Below, in pieces: positions 49,501-61,555 of a stretch of DNA of 64,000 nt. This stretch comes from Styela clava (Eukaryota; Chordata; Ascidiacea; Stolidobranchia; Styelidae). The translations under genes were made by a program, and so were the position numbers. Within the stretch, counting starts at the first letter, position 1; each line of letters starts with the position of its first letter. The notes under the pieces were generated by a model. The model saw only the letters and a program-made list of their open reading frames with translations. It was not told the DNA's origin and ran no database searches. The stretch lies in the NCBI RefSeq assembly GCF_964204865.1, contig NC_135257.1, forward strand, positions 4,960,001 to 5,024,000, given 5' to 3'.

Positions 49501-51918
49501 ATAGAAATGGAGTCCACAACAGCATCCACAACAGATGCATCAGTTACAAAATAGTAATATAATATTTACAAATTATTATGATCAAAGTTTTTGTATGTTT
49601 TACAGTCTTAATTAAATTAAGAAGGTAAATTGATACTCTCAACCCTGTAACCAATCCCAATAGAATTAGGATTAGTTTCTCTTGAATAAGCAAGAGCTAT
49701 TGATATAAAAGCCGACCAATATCATCTACCAAAATATAAATCAATTACTAAAAACCAAGCCCATCCTAACTAATCAATGGATAAATGTACAAATGTAAAC
49801 ACTGTAAACAGCAGGTATCAATTTATGCTTTATTAGTCAATTTTGACATTCTTTAAATAGAAGTCTTTGATTTGAAATGGTCACTTTTGAGTTTTCCAAC
49901 AAATTTTTATGTCATTTACCTCTCTGGTAAAGGTTCATCAAGTTGTATGACGTCAGCAAGAGAAAACATGGACGTTTTCTTTCCATATGCACGTATCACA
50001 TGTGATCCATTGGGCAAAAGTTCAAAGCTAAAATAGTGTTGCAAAAAATTTTAATACATGTTTTCAGAAATACATTTCACACAAATATCATTCTCGAGGA
50101 GACTTGACTATAAAGAAATGAGGAACTAGGTATATTTATGACCAAAAATAACTTTCAGGTAGTAAGAATTACAATAACAATAATATAAACAATCAAGAAT
50201 AAAAGATGAAAATGGCTGAGGCTGATAATCAAAAATCCTCAAGTTTAGTCACAATATGGGAATAAAATGATGCAAAACAGAAAAAGGAATATACTCTATT
50301 TAATTTGGTACTTCCGTAGTGTGTGTACCAGGTTAGGGTTGGGCCATAATTTTAATCAGATTTCCCTTATTTTAGTTCTATTACAAGTTTAGGGACTGTC
50401 TGTGTCAGCCAAGTGGATATACCCCCTGCCCATAGGTTTCAGTCCCTTTACACAACTTGATGTAAAATAGGGTACACACACTTCTGGGGTGCCTTTAATT
50501 TCATATTCAATAATTAGCAAAGACCAATTTTAAAAAAGATGGTGAAATGTTTAATCGATTACAAATATATGATCATAATGAGACACATAAATGTTTGTCG
50601 ATTATGACTTCTTCCAGTAACCATGCGCATCCTGTGCAACTAGTTATGCATTTATTTCTTTGTTACTTATTTCTTACCTTTGTGCAATAGTAACAATCAA
50701 TTAGTAAAGTAAAACAAACTTGAAATTGCAAAAGAAAATTATCAAATTGAATTATGTTACAGTACTGAGGATTAATATAAACACTCACGTAGGTCTAGCA
50801 GCACAACCGAGAGGAAGTTGGGTTCCTATTCTTCTAACAATACTCCGACGAGGTCCAAGACCAGAAAGATCCAGAAGACTGTTTTCTTTGCTCTGGAATT
50901 GAAAACTGAAGTTTAAATATTTCAAGGTATTGGTGTTTCAGTTTCACTGTCCTCATTACGGAATTTAGTAATTCTGTAATTGGAGCAGTACCAAACGACT
51001 GACGGATAGACTTCTATGCCCATTTGATAACCATATCAAACAGCAGTAGGGCACAGTTTCCACATTCCAATAATGTTCCATCATTTGGTTCAAAATACCA
51101 AACACTACATGTGTCTTGCAAACGAGGGATGTCTTACACGATGGCAGATGCGTCATATCGCGCCATGCTTGTCTTGATAATAATCTAAACCAATCATGGC
51201 CGTCATGTGATCAAAATTGCTGTTTCTGCTAAAAACTCTTGAATGCCACACTAAAAAATTTTTTACTTGGGTAAATCGGATTATTTTTTCCCTGAGGAAA
51301 TTCAATGACGACGTTTTAAGATTGCGCTTCTTTTTAGTTTATTGCAGTATTGTCAGATTGTGCAACTTTTTACTGTATTTTTACCAATATTGAGAGACAA
51401 CAATGTCCAGACTTCCCCGAAAAGAGGGGTGTCTGTTTATCGGCCAAATGGGACTCTCTGAAACGAGACAATGTCGTTCGATCTGTAAAGCGTGCCGTAA
51501 TGAACAGAAAACGTTAAAATGCCGATGTTCGAAAATCTCATAGCTCGGCCAACCTGACTAATCTATGAATCAAGTACCCGGTACAGCAGAAAAAAAAATA
51601 ATGCAGTAATGTTTTTGTAACAATACAAACTCTCCATTTATCGTCATTTATCAGTTGTAGTCTATCTAACGTAGCCTAATAGAATTAATTTTAGGTTTTA
51701 CAAGATCTGAAACTGGTTTAAAGACTGAAAGACAAGACCACACTGCCACAAAAAGACGCTGAAGAAGTCCACTTCCAACTGAATGCTGGAATGATTGACA
51801 GATTGATGTAAAAATTTATTTTCTTATTTAACAAATTTGCAGTAGGCCTAAATACAGAAATAAAGTCTGAAAGTCTTACATCACTTGTTACGAGCAAACT
51901 CTGAACCTTGTCCATCAT
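46599..51918 (-). CDS. MTFR1: Mitochondrial fission regulator (MTFR1/MTFR2 family)
   Basis: Nine exons: 51880-51918, 50789-50892, 49920-50027, 49406-49464, 48700-48852, 48071-48267, 47527-47633, 46901-47111, 46599-46721. They join in frame (1101 nt) to 366 residues; human MTFR1 has 333 and MTFR2 385. Family signatures in order: RRSIVRRIGTQLPL about 32-45; a short coiled coil ALEDELAFLRTQIAAL about 130-146; a run of 13 prolines at about 186-198; SVQELIRERKHGK about 207-219; VPDMADVLKDLHKVKLKSVSR about 235-255; DPASLIAAALKKKFAHR at 276-292; and a C-terminal FGQHLLK. Vertebrate members act at mitochondria and promote their fragmentation. The single invertebrate gene should be equally related to MTFR1, MTFR2 and MTFR1L, so the symbol is provisional. 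The first exon (13 residues) is the least certain. Confidence 0.92.
50307..50494. repeat. MITE-family copy in MTFR intron 2
   Basis: Runs from ggtacttccgtagtgtgtgt, through accaggttagggttgggcca, to cacacacttctggggtgcc, in the opposite orientation to the copies at 15.8 and 37.9 kb. The internal block aggtttcagtccctttacac is shared. Confidence 0.75.
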
Positions 51919-54529
51919 CTGATTATTCGATGCAGTGATTTTTTAACGTATTAACATTACGGAAAACAAGAAAGCTGATCAGGTTGCTTGTTTCTCAGAA
52001 TTCAGATGAGTAAACACGATAACGCAGTTTGGCACAGCTAGACTGATACAGACATGAAAATAGCGCAATCGTAATTTTTCAACGTTTGCCGCAACAGCCT
52101 CAGCCCTCAACGTCTTGCTCCAGTATTTTGGTATTCGTTCGCGACCAAAAGCGGTTAGGCTATTCACTTTCAGACTTTGCTGGCATACGCGAAGTCCCGT
52201 TGACCCGAATGTGAAGCCGTCGGTAATTTTACGCAATACGGCAAAAACAAGTGTTCACCTGTAAATTGGCGAAGCATGTTTTTACCTTAGGATGGCCATT
52301 TCATATTTATTTATACAAATTTAGGAGCAAGTTTCATATGTTAAAGGTTTTTGTAAACAAAATTAATTATAGAAAAACATCAACTCCAAGAAATATTCAG
52401 CGATAATTGCATAATAATAATCGTATTATTCATGTCCCTGAGCGATATAGCTTAAATTCTTGTAGGATTTTTCTGTATATTTCTTATCTAATTTTAGGAT
52501 TCTGGGATTTACATATTTATCCAGCGGAAAAGGAAAAGCGGTTTAACCGTAAATATATGGTTTAACCGTAACCATATGACGAACTACGACTTCTCGTCGA
52601 GTTAACAGTCCATGTCGGATATGGGATCAGTTAGCCAGTTATTTATTTTAGATGCATAGAATTGATGGTTGGGGAAACCGTAACCGAAGCCGTAGGTTAA
52701 GTGAACCATCTTACGTCGACGGGGAGTTCAGCAATCCTCTCGCACGAAAATTATATTCCACGGGATTCGAACCTGCGAAGCCACGCTGGGTACTCAGAAG
52801 TGCGGTGGCGATCGTATTTCTAACGCTTAGCACGATGCGCCACACCGCCGACCCATGATTTATCGACACGAAGTGAACCCGCGAATCGTTCTTGTATATT
52901 TAATCATAATTATGATTTAATGTCCCATAGCAATATGGCGCATATGTAATATTTGTGGGATTTCATTGTTATCCTCGTTTCCTCGTCTGTTTTTGGACAT
53001 ATTATTATTTGGCTAAATTCCTGTTGTTGTTTTTGAAATTCGTTTCCGGGCCACCGCCGCGGCTCTCCACCGATCTTGTCAACATACTTGGTGTTTGGCT
53101 GAGAATGAATGGATTTACCATTTACCAGCTACCGACACATCAATCGGCGGTGGAATGCATAAAACACGAATATGAGTTCAAAAATAGTGATGGGGGGGGG
53201 GGGGGGGGGATTTTTCCGCATATTGCCGTCAAATAGAGAAACTCAAAAACATTCTCAATCTTGAAGGTAATTTCAAGTCGGTATTTTTTGATCGGAATGC
53301 GTCATATTTTACTTAAAACAATCTTCTATAGCAAGCACAAAATTGATAAGTACTCACTGAGCAAATTCAGCATCGCATTGTGGTGATATATTTTTGTGTT
53401 TCTCTGTATGCTATTTACTAGACTAGACCTTTGATTTAGGCAGTTTTGACCGGGTCTGGACGCCGACCACCCATATTACGTGCCAGTGAAAATGAACATC
53501 TGAATCTGAATCTCCTGTTCTCTTCTGCGGTCGGCTAGACTGAAGGCTTTTTGTTGTGCCCTCTGTTTTTATAGTAAATTATGGAGTTACCGTACAATAA
53601 ACAAAGTAGCCTGCACACTATTATCGCATAAGCTACAATAAATTGTAAACATGAATTAGGTCTCAGGCAAGATATATATATTGTGCGTGGAATGCGCTTT
53701 CTCCAAACCGAAAACTACAGCGTACTTGGTGGACATTTTTATTTTTGTAGGTGAATAATAAACACACTCAAATAATATTTCTGCCGTTGCATATATATCT
53801 GTGGTCGTAAAATTCAGAAATGATTTCAAGCACCGCAAAGTTGCCTATACTATCCTTTAGATTCCAGTATTGTATATATTTTATTTATAAAGCCGCCCAA
53901 TACGCATTTGAATTTCGTTCAATTCGTTATATTTCTCCGCACCCTAAAGGTCCTCATAAAGAAACACGCACACAAATAAATGAATAAAACAATTTTGTAT
54001 CAGATCCTTGAAGTTATTCAACCGCTTCGTGATGTCAGTAAAATACGCTAGGGGCTCAAACAATGCTATTTCAGTGGCGAAGTTGATGAATGTGTACCGT
54101 TTCAAAAAACCGTCTGATTTCCGCTCCCAGTTTAAAAACTAGCAACGTTCCCTTTGAGCAGCCATCGTATTTCACAAAGCCCATCCTACCACATATCTTA
54201 AAATATTTTAAGCTTTGAAAACTTTTGGCCCTTGTTTCTCCCAAATTTGATACTAGGACTATCGTTAGATTGGTTGCATTACATAACATAGCCTTCGGGA
54301 GTGTAATGACATGGATTCTGCTAGTTGAAATAATCATAATCCCGGATTCCTCATGTACATATAAATAGCTTAGACAGCCCGGCGTGGGCATTGAGGTCAA
54401 AATGTGTAATAAGGACTGATATCTTCTATTTTAAATGCCGACGACAAATAAAAGCTTGCGACGTCCAATTCGCACATTGTACTATGCATCTATTATAAAT
54501 CGCTAAGTGATGTTAAATCTGTAAAAATG
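51919..54529. other. Intergenic region upstream of MTFR
   Basis: Contains the MTFR promoter area, a SINE (52498-52855) and a G run at about 53193-53209. A minus-strand ORF below 54400 (ATG near 54391, about 105 codons) is mixed in composition and matches nothing I know. No gene recognised. Confidence 0.4.
52498..52855 (-). repeat. tRNA-derived SINE, copy 3
   Basis: Reverse-strand copy with its head (GGCGGTGTGGCGCATCGTGC) near 52850, B box GGTTCGAATCC near 52765-52775, and the 'atgtaaatcc' end near 52505-52515. It carries a short internal duplication (ggtttaaccgtaa(a/c)atatg twice near 52540-52575). Confidence 0.85.
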
Positions 54530-56395
54530 CCCTCAATGGACCAAAAAACTTGTCACGGGGAAAATTTGGCATTTCGTTGCATCTTTTCTGACGAATCGTT
54601 CATTTCTTGTTAGAGTAGGCAGCCGTCTTTCAAGTATTTTCTCATTAGAAAACGGAATTCCTCAAGGGAGCGTAATCAGTCCACTGCTATTCAATATAAT
54701 GATAAACGATATGTCTAGTACTATTCCATCAGATAATGTTGGATTGTTTGCAGACGATAGCGCTCTATGGCACATTGGGCACAAAATTTGAGATTTAATC
54801 ATTTCCTCTCAGAACTCGTTGGATTGTATTCAGTCCTGGTGCAACCAATGGGGTTTTAAGACCTCGGTCACAAAATCAATAGTACTCTTCACTCGAAAGA
54901 GAAAATTACCACCAATACAACTACACATAAACGGAGTAATACTACCAGTCAGGAATGAAGTAAGATACCTCGGAGTCTGTTTCGACAGCGCCTAAATTAT
55001 AAGTGGCATATCGAATATGTTGTACAAAAATGTAGTAAACGGATTATTCTGCTGCGTTTGCTTATTGGAACTAGCTGGGGAGCTAACAAATCCCTCCTTT
55101 TGTCATTGTACAGATCTCTAGTTCGACCCAGCATTGCATCGCTGCAGGTGACCTGATGAGTACGCCTATAAACGCTTTACAAGTTTGTTGTAACGAGATT
55201 CCATTCAATATACGACGACCACAATTATGCCTCTTATATAAAGCTAAAAACTAACATTGGCATGAAATATTTCTCAACTCTTCAACATTTGGTATGATTG
55301 CAAGGACTTTGGATATTGAAAAATTGGACAAAAAAATTCATCCATGATATTTGGACGAAATTAATATTGACGATGCATTATCGAATATACTTTTACCTTG
55401 GTATACGCCTGACCAAACAAAATCTATAAGTTTAGATTATATAAATGAATCCTATCAATCACACGTGCATATCTATACGGATGGATCAAAAATTGGTGAC
55501 AAATGCGGTGCTGCGGTTTATGTTCCATATTATAATTCTCGTATGGGTTTTAGGCTAGACAGAGACTATTCCTCGTTTTATTGCGAAGTTTTTGCAATCT
55601 ATAGTGCCCTTAAATGGTCAAAAAATAACTATAAAGTAAATATACTTATCATATCGGATTGTATGTCTGCTATCCACGCTATAAATAATAACTCGGATAA
55701 AATAAGTAATATATCTTCATATATTCAGACTTGTCTTTTTGAGTTACATGAACAAGGATTCAAAATCACATTACTATGGCCTCCAGGACATGTTGGCATT
55801 CCGGGTAACGAAGTCGCCGACAAAATAACGAAGGTATCAGCGGCGAAAGTCGATGTGGACAAAAGATTATCTCAATTTAAAAACAAAGTCAATTCACTAA
55901 TTCGACAATTCTGCGCTAATAAATGGGATCAACATTTTATACACCATGACTAAGCGTTTCATTACAAGACAATTTTCCCTCAATTGAGGACCAAAACAGC
56001 ATCAAGAATTCCACTTGGTCACCACGAATATTGGACAAAATTTTATTTCGACTTCGGACAGGACATTGCCGTTTAAATAAGCACCTTCATAAAACAGAAT
56101 GCCATAATTAATGGACTTTGCGATTGCTGTAATGTTCAAGAGACAGTAGAAAATTTTCTAATGAACTGTCTTGCATATAGAAATGATCAAATGGAAGACA
56201 CATACTTAAGATGAAATGCTGCGATTATGTCATTGATTTTCAACTCAGAGGTATCTTAAGTAACCCTAGCATTTTCCCTGCTATTGTTGATTTTGTGAAG
56301 TCTACCAAGAGAGTACTATAGGCATATAAAAAGTTTGAAGCAAAATACTTAAATTGCTGAAAGCGACGTATACTTTCATACTACACACACACACA
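54530..56395 (+). mobile_element. Non-LTR retrotransposon (LINE, I-group-like), 5'-truncated and decayed
   Basis: The 5' part (54542-55010) encodes the end of a reverse transcriptase: FLTNRSFLVRVGS, the NGIPQGSVISPLLFN block and the catalytic GLFADDSALW. Stop codons and frame breaks interrupt it after the catalytic block. A separate open frame follows at 55351-55953 with an RNase H domain. Downstream, CNVQETVENFLMNC near 56120-56160 resembles the C-terminal cysteine motif of such elements. The 3' end runs into a short (AC)n stretch near 56383-56393. An RNase H after the RT places it near the I group. There is no 5' ORF and no intact RT, so it cannot move by itself. Confidence 0.85.
55351..55953 (+). 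pseudogene. LINE RNase H domain, still open for 200 codons
   Basis: The open frame begins without a clear ATG, as expected for the inner part of a broken polyprotein. RNase H motifs are all present: YTDGSKIG (first Asp), YCEVFAIYSALKW (Glu), ISDCMSAIHAI (second Asp) and WPPGHVGIPGNEVADKIT (His, Asn and last Asp). The upstream reverse transcriptase is in another frame with stops, so no full-length product is expected. Confidence 0.85.
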
Positions 56396-57473
56396 TCAGA
56401 TGCTTCGAATTTGAAATCAACGAGTTTGTTTTCCCAAGTGCAACAAAGTTGTCTTTGATCAATATATTTAGGTAAAAAATATTGTTATTCAGAATCAGAT
56501 ATTTATTTCTGTCGTGCAAAAACCAATATGAAAAAAAAATAACAAACATTCAGTGAATTACCAAATTGGACATAGACTCTTAGCAGTTGAGGACGACTGC
56601 GAAACATTCGAAAGGTCATCTAGTCAGTGACAGCTGGTTTCTCAACTACAGCAGCAAATATAGCGAAGGAACATCTCAACATTAAACATTTACTTGATTA
56701 TACACAATCATAAAAAGAACAACTACAGATTTGAAAAAAGAATAATGTAATGAACACGAAAACATAATTTTTTAAAGTTACGAAAAAATATGTATGATGG
56801 CAGAAGACGTTTCATTTAATGAGTGCATCTACAAAAATATAGTGAAGATAATTGCAAGGCTGTGCATCTTTACGCTTTGTTTTGGGAAATAAAGCGCTTC
56901 ATTTCATAATCAAAGGTAATTACCCAAGGCTTCTGTTATCGAGTAATATATATACATGATATCTGTAGACTGGCATGATTTCAGTGCATCGGGACCATTC
57001 TGATTCCAGTACAGTAAGTCTGGGTAATATAAAAGTAAAAGTTCGGAAAACATTGTTTTAGTTGTTTGGGATATGTGCATCAGCAATCATAAACATTTGC
57101 GACCACACGCCTATAGCTTGAAATACAGTTGATATTGACATATGGTAGACTTGGCGTAGCTTAGGGCCACGCTGCATGATTGATAACAGATTAAAGTGAA
57201 GTTGTACAGTGTCAGGAAGTGGCAAGTGTAATGCTTTCTTCATATTATACGCGTAATAAAAAAATCGATATTCATTATTTATCAGCATGCAAACTACTTG
57301 GTAGTCAATAATATTTTGGCTGGGAAATAATTTGCATGCCAACATTAGAGTTTCATCCCACAGTTGCTTGCAAAATTGAAGCATCACCTATGTTATAATA
57401 TTATCGGCAACTTTCCCACATTCAACTAAGTACGAATTTATATTTTTTACATTCAGCATAAGTGTACATGAAG
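56396..57473. other. Region between the LINE and the lectin gene 3' end
   Basis: No gene recognised. A minus-strand ORF at 57058-57384 (about 108 codons from ATG) lies just beyond the lectin stop; it has no domain that I know and may be 3' UTR. Confidence 0.4.
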
Positions 57474-59680
57474 TTATGACGTCCTCTGACAAACGACGCC
57501 GTGCATTGGACTAGATGGCAAAAAATTACCCATGCCTTGATCAGAGTGAGTTGGTAATTGTGAAACTTCAAGATAAACATTCGTATAGTCCAAATGTGAA
57601 GGTCCTGTATGCAATGCATCCGGTTTCCAAATAGCGAATGACGTAAGCTCGTTTTTGGCGTTACCGGTCTGATGAAATAAAAATTTGAACAGATTGGTTG
57701 TCTGTGAAAACTGCGACCAGGGAAAGAATACCTGGGAAATGTGTACTATATGTTTGAAATTGCATGGCTTGCAAAATGCAAAAGGTCCTATATATATAAT
57801 GATTAATTCGGCGGCTTCCATTAAATTAGGGGCTAAATTGAGAAAGTCTGTCAGTAAAACACGATTTTACCGCATAAATATGTCACGTGTACCGGAAATG
57901 GGTAATACCAAGGCAAAACCGAGCCATCTGTACTAAAAGAAATTAAAGCATGATGATTTGACAATTCCTAAAATTTGAAACTGGCATCACCTTTGCATCT
58001 ATCTCCAGCCCCGTCCACACGAGAATATTCAGCCATCCAACAGGCAGCTGTGTCCGCAAATACTTTACAATCTTGTCGTAGGTATCGTTGTTAGGAAACA
58101 GAGCAACACTGGATTTGTGGTCATTGCAAATTGCAACAGCTTCAGAAAACGTCAAGTCCAAGGTATTTCGGATAAAAATTAGATAACAATTTCCACCGAT
58201 AACGACATCACAATTACCGGCTAAGAAAAGTAAAAATCGTATTATTTTAATTCAAAAAACAGAATATATTCTTTTGTGCTGAAACAACTATGAGTTTAGA
58301 AACAAATCTCAGTCTGTTTCATGATCGAATAGAATCAGAAATGGAATTATAGTTTATTTAATACTTGCCTTTAATGAAACTGTCATCTTGCTTAATGGCA
58401 CCAGGTGGTGTTTTCTTACCTGAATTATTACCTTCCCGAGATAGTCGCAAAATTTCTGAAAAAAAAAAAATTTTAGGCTGCATAATACAAAACCATGGAT
58501 CTATTGAAAAAAAAAGCCAATTATGAATACAGCATAATTGCAAATATGCAAAATTAGATATTTTTTCTTTATCGGGAGAGCAAGATTAAAACATTTCCAC
58601 TGAAAGATATGTGGTGTTTGAATTCCCAATGCATGCTTCGTTAAATAGCACTCTTTACTCGCATATTTTAACACTCAATACGAACAATTATAATACCTGC
58701 ATACATTGAATTTACTTTCCGATTCATAAGATCCATCTCACTTTTAAGGTCCTCATTTGCTAAATAAAATAACAATAGTGTAAAATTCAATACACATAAT
58801 TCGGATTTCGGAATGAATGTATATATATATTATATTATATAAAATGTATATATTATATACACTATCAGATTTAAATAAAACAAATAAAACCAGCGAGATG
58901 AATGTTAACAATACATTACGTGACTTAAGAATGACAACAGTCGATTACATTCCAAAAATGCTAGCCTAGCAGCAAACCAAATATTATATGACATGTGGCT
59001 ATTTTGTATGAAGATATTTTATTCGTAAAGGCCGAGAAATGAATCAAATTAATACTCCTAATACAATAAACTCCGAAATTCCTTACCTTGTTTCAAATTT
59101 TCTACTTGACCTTCCAGTTCATTCAGTTTTTCTGATTGAAACGTGTTCTTTGATTTCACGTTGTGCATATCTAAAACACAAACAAAATGTAACAAAACCT
59201 TATTCAGTGAGAATTAGCATCTTCACCGGAGTCTTAATATTCCGCATGCTAAACTATGCACGATTTTAGTCGTTTTCTTTTTCAGTTTCACTGAAATTCA
59301 AAAACACCAGTGCTTAGTCTTTTTCGGCATTTTCGTGAGATACATTCACACTGATGAGGGTCATGATATACATGCATGTTTTGCTATAATGCACTAACAT
59401 CAACATAAATATTTTTATGTTGTAATAATAATTCATTCAGCATACCTTTCCGCAATGAATTTATCTGTCGCCGATTTCCTGAAACAATAGATAATAAGCT
59501 CCCCACACTCATCTGTTGACATGTCAGTGGGAATTCTGGTGCTTCAACAGTGTCATAGTTTTCGCAAGCTGTGATGTGAAATCCTGACTTTATCTTGCAT
59601 TTAATGGTCTCATACTGACACCAAGACAACGTAACGGCGACATAAATAAACACACAAATTTTATAAAGAAAAATATTCAT
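57474..59680 (-). CDS. Secreted C-type-lectin-domain protein with coiled coil
   Basis: Six exons: 59446-59680, 59087-59170, 58697-58759, 58420-58455, 57991-58220, 57474-57668. They join in frame (843 nt) to 280 residues. A signal peptide is expected at about 1-21 (hydrophobic, ending SWCQ). Residues about 75-130 (ends of exons 1-3) are charged and heptad-like (LNELEGQVENLKQ, NEDLKSEMDLMNRKV), suggesting a short coiled coil that could oligomerise the protein. The C-terminal domain, about 140-280, is C-type-lectin-like: GNCYLI, TFSEAVAICNDHKSSVALFPN, ILVWTGLEID and a final GVVCQRTS. The calcium-binding EPN/QPD and WND motifs are missing and one expected cysteine pair is incomplete, so sugar binding is doubtful. 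Four of the five introns are in phase 1; the last is in phase 0. The partner or ligand cannot be inferred. Intron choice in exon 4 (early donor at 58419) was set by phase. Confidence 0.8.
58810..58862. repeat. AT-dinucleotide low-complexity tract
   Basis: A stretch of tatata/attata sequence in the intron between lectin exons 2 and 3. Confidence 0.7.
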
Positions 59681-61555
59681 TACCCAAAATTAGGGTATAT
59701 GTTATAAAATTATTTCTGAAAAATTGCGTTATTTTGCGCCATGATATATTTTTTTATAAGTTATCTGTTGACCCATCAGAATTGGTCTGTCAATTTCATA
59801 TTAGTAATAAACGAGAAACTTTGAAATCTACCGATAAACACTACCGATACATGTAAAACTGGCATATTTTTAAAATTGAAGAACGCAGTGGACAACATGA
59901 AATTGCAATGGGGAGGTGACCATAAAATCAAAAGTGTCGGATCATAGTATCAAATGTAACATTCGATTTCTATTCATTTATATATATTGTCACTGCGTAG
60001 CGGTTCATCTGTATTTCTAAGTTAAAATGATCTTTGTAACATATATGTATATGTATACCCTATAGTTCACTCCATTACTGGTCGAGTGATTTACATCTCG
60101 CAAAACTCATAATATTACAGACGAATTACTGAAGATCTTTCTCTTATCTGGGCTGTACCTGTGCACTGTGGCTACGGCCCTGTCCACCGTTCACCGAGTG
60201 ATTTTTCATTTATCTTTCCACTCGAACACAATATTCCTTCAATAAAAACTGTTGTTGTTAATACGCGCATTCGAAGACGTCGAAATATATTTGCCTCGAG
60301 CTACGATAGTAACTAGCAAACGCTAAGATTGCTACAACGAAAAATAAAGTGAGTGACTTGCAAATCATATTTATAATTATTCTTGTCCTACTAGGTTCTA
60401 ACTTCTAATATGTTTCGTTTGTTTTCACACTGGGCGATTTGAATGCTATTATTTCTTCAGAGTCAGTATAAGCCTGATCCACAAAGAATTATCATAGCTT
60501 CACTTTTTACACAACACAACGTCTTAGACAATTTTTACCTGTTACGTTGTTCGGCCAATAGTCGGAAGTCCATTAATTTTATGAACATATATTTTTAAGA
60601 CTCTGTTTCAGGCCTAGCAATGCTCAAATGTATAGACACAGCGGACAAATAAATGATACGGCGACCGCAGTGTCACAAAAATTCCATCCAAATGTTAAAT
60701 GAATTGTACCGAATGTCATATAGAGTGGAGTGGAGTTATACCGAATTTCTTATAAAGATGTACATGTGAATTGAAAAAACAGCAAAATTTTAGATGAAAT
60801 ATCTGGCCCCGTAGGACTTGATTCGATAAAATAGCTTTCTAGCAACCTCATCTATCTTTAAGTATTGAACATTCAAAATTTATTGGTCCGTCGATTGCAG
60901 GAAAAAAGCGATGTACAACAGTTCAACAACAGTTTGTTCCGCGTTACGCCGAATGTCATATCAACTGTCACGTCATAAAGGGCAAAATATCTTTCCGTGG
61001 CAGCCATCAAGCACAAGTTAAAAAAAATAAAGTACTAACAAAACACTTCCATTTTATTGAAGCACCCCAATAACTTTATTATTTCGAAATATAAAAAAAA
61101 AAACAGTATGATATGTTGTATTTCATCTGTTATGAGCTCCTCCCTCGCTCGTTGTTTCCTTTTTCATGTATGATCCGTCGATGTATGTTCATTAAATCAC
61201 GATGTCCTTGTACTTTCCAAAATTTGAAGTGCATCTGATAAAAAGTGTGTTGCATGTTTCAGCTGAGTTGTTACAATAGAATAATTCAACAGACTAGTTA
61301 TGATAGAGATTGCTGTCGAAATATGTAGGAAGATGACTTTTCTAATCACGTTTTTTAAAAGGCACGAGGCCAAATATAACCAATTATCTGCGAGTTTTAT
61401 CGTGCTTTACTTTTTAGTGAAAAGCATGCCATGGAATCAAAATGTAAATATTCTTTATCGCTCTTACACTTAGTAGAACAATGTGATTTAATTGGACAAC
61501 TTACTCGTATACATGTACATGTGTGGGTCAAACAATTTGGTATTGATATTCTGAA
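59681..61555. other. Intergenic region between the lectin gene and EYA
   Basis: Contains the lectin promoter area and the EYA 3' UTR. Minus-strand AATAAA hexamers near 61053-61080 could end the EYA transcript. No coding exon or named repeat recognised. Confidence 0.4.

Noticed and set aside
54071..54391. Minus-strand ORF of about 105 codons upstream of the LINE
   Set aside because: It does not match a family I know, has no flanking splice signals that I trust, and abuts a retroelement.
57058..57384. 108-codon minus-strand ORF after the lectin gene
   Set aside because: No recognisable domain; it lies in the likely 3' UTR.
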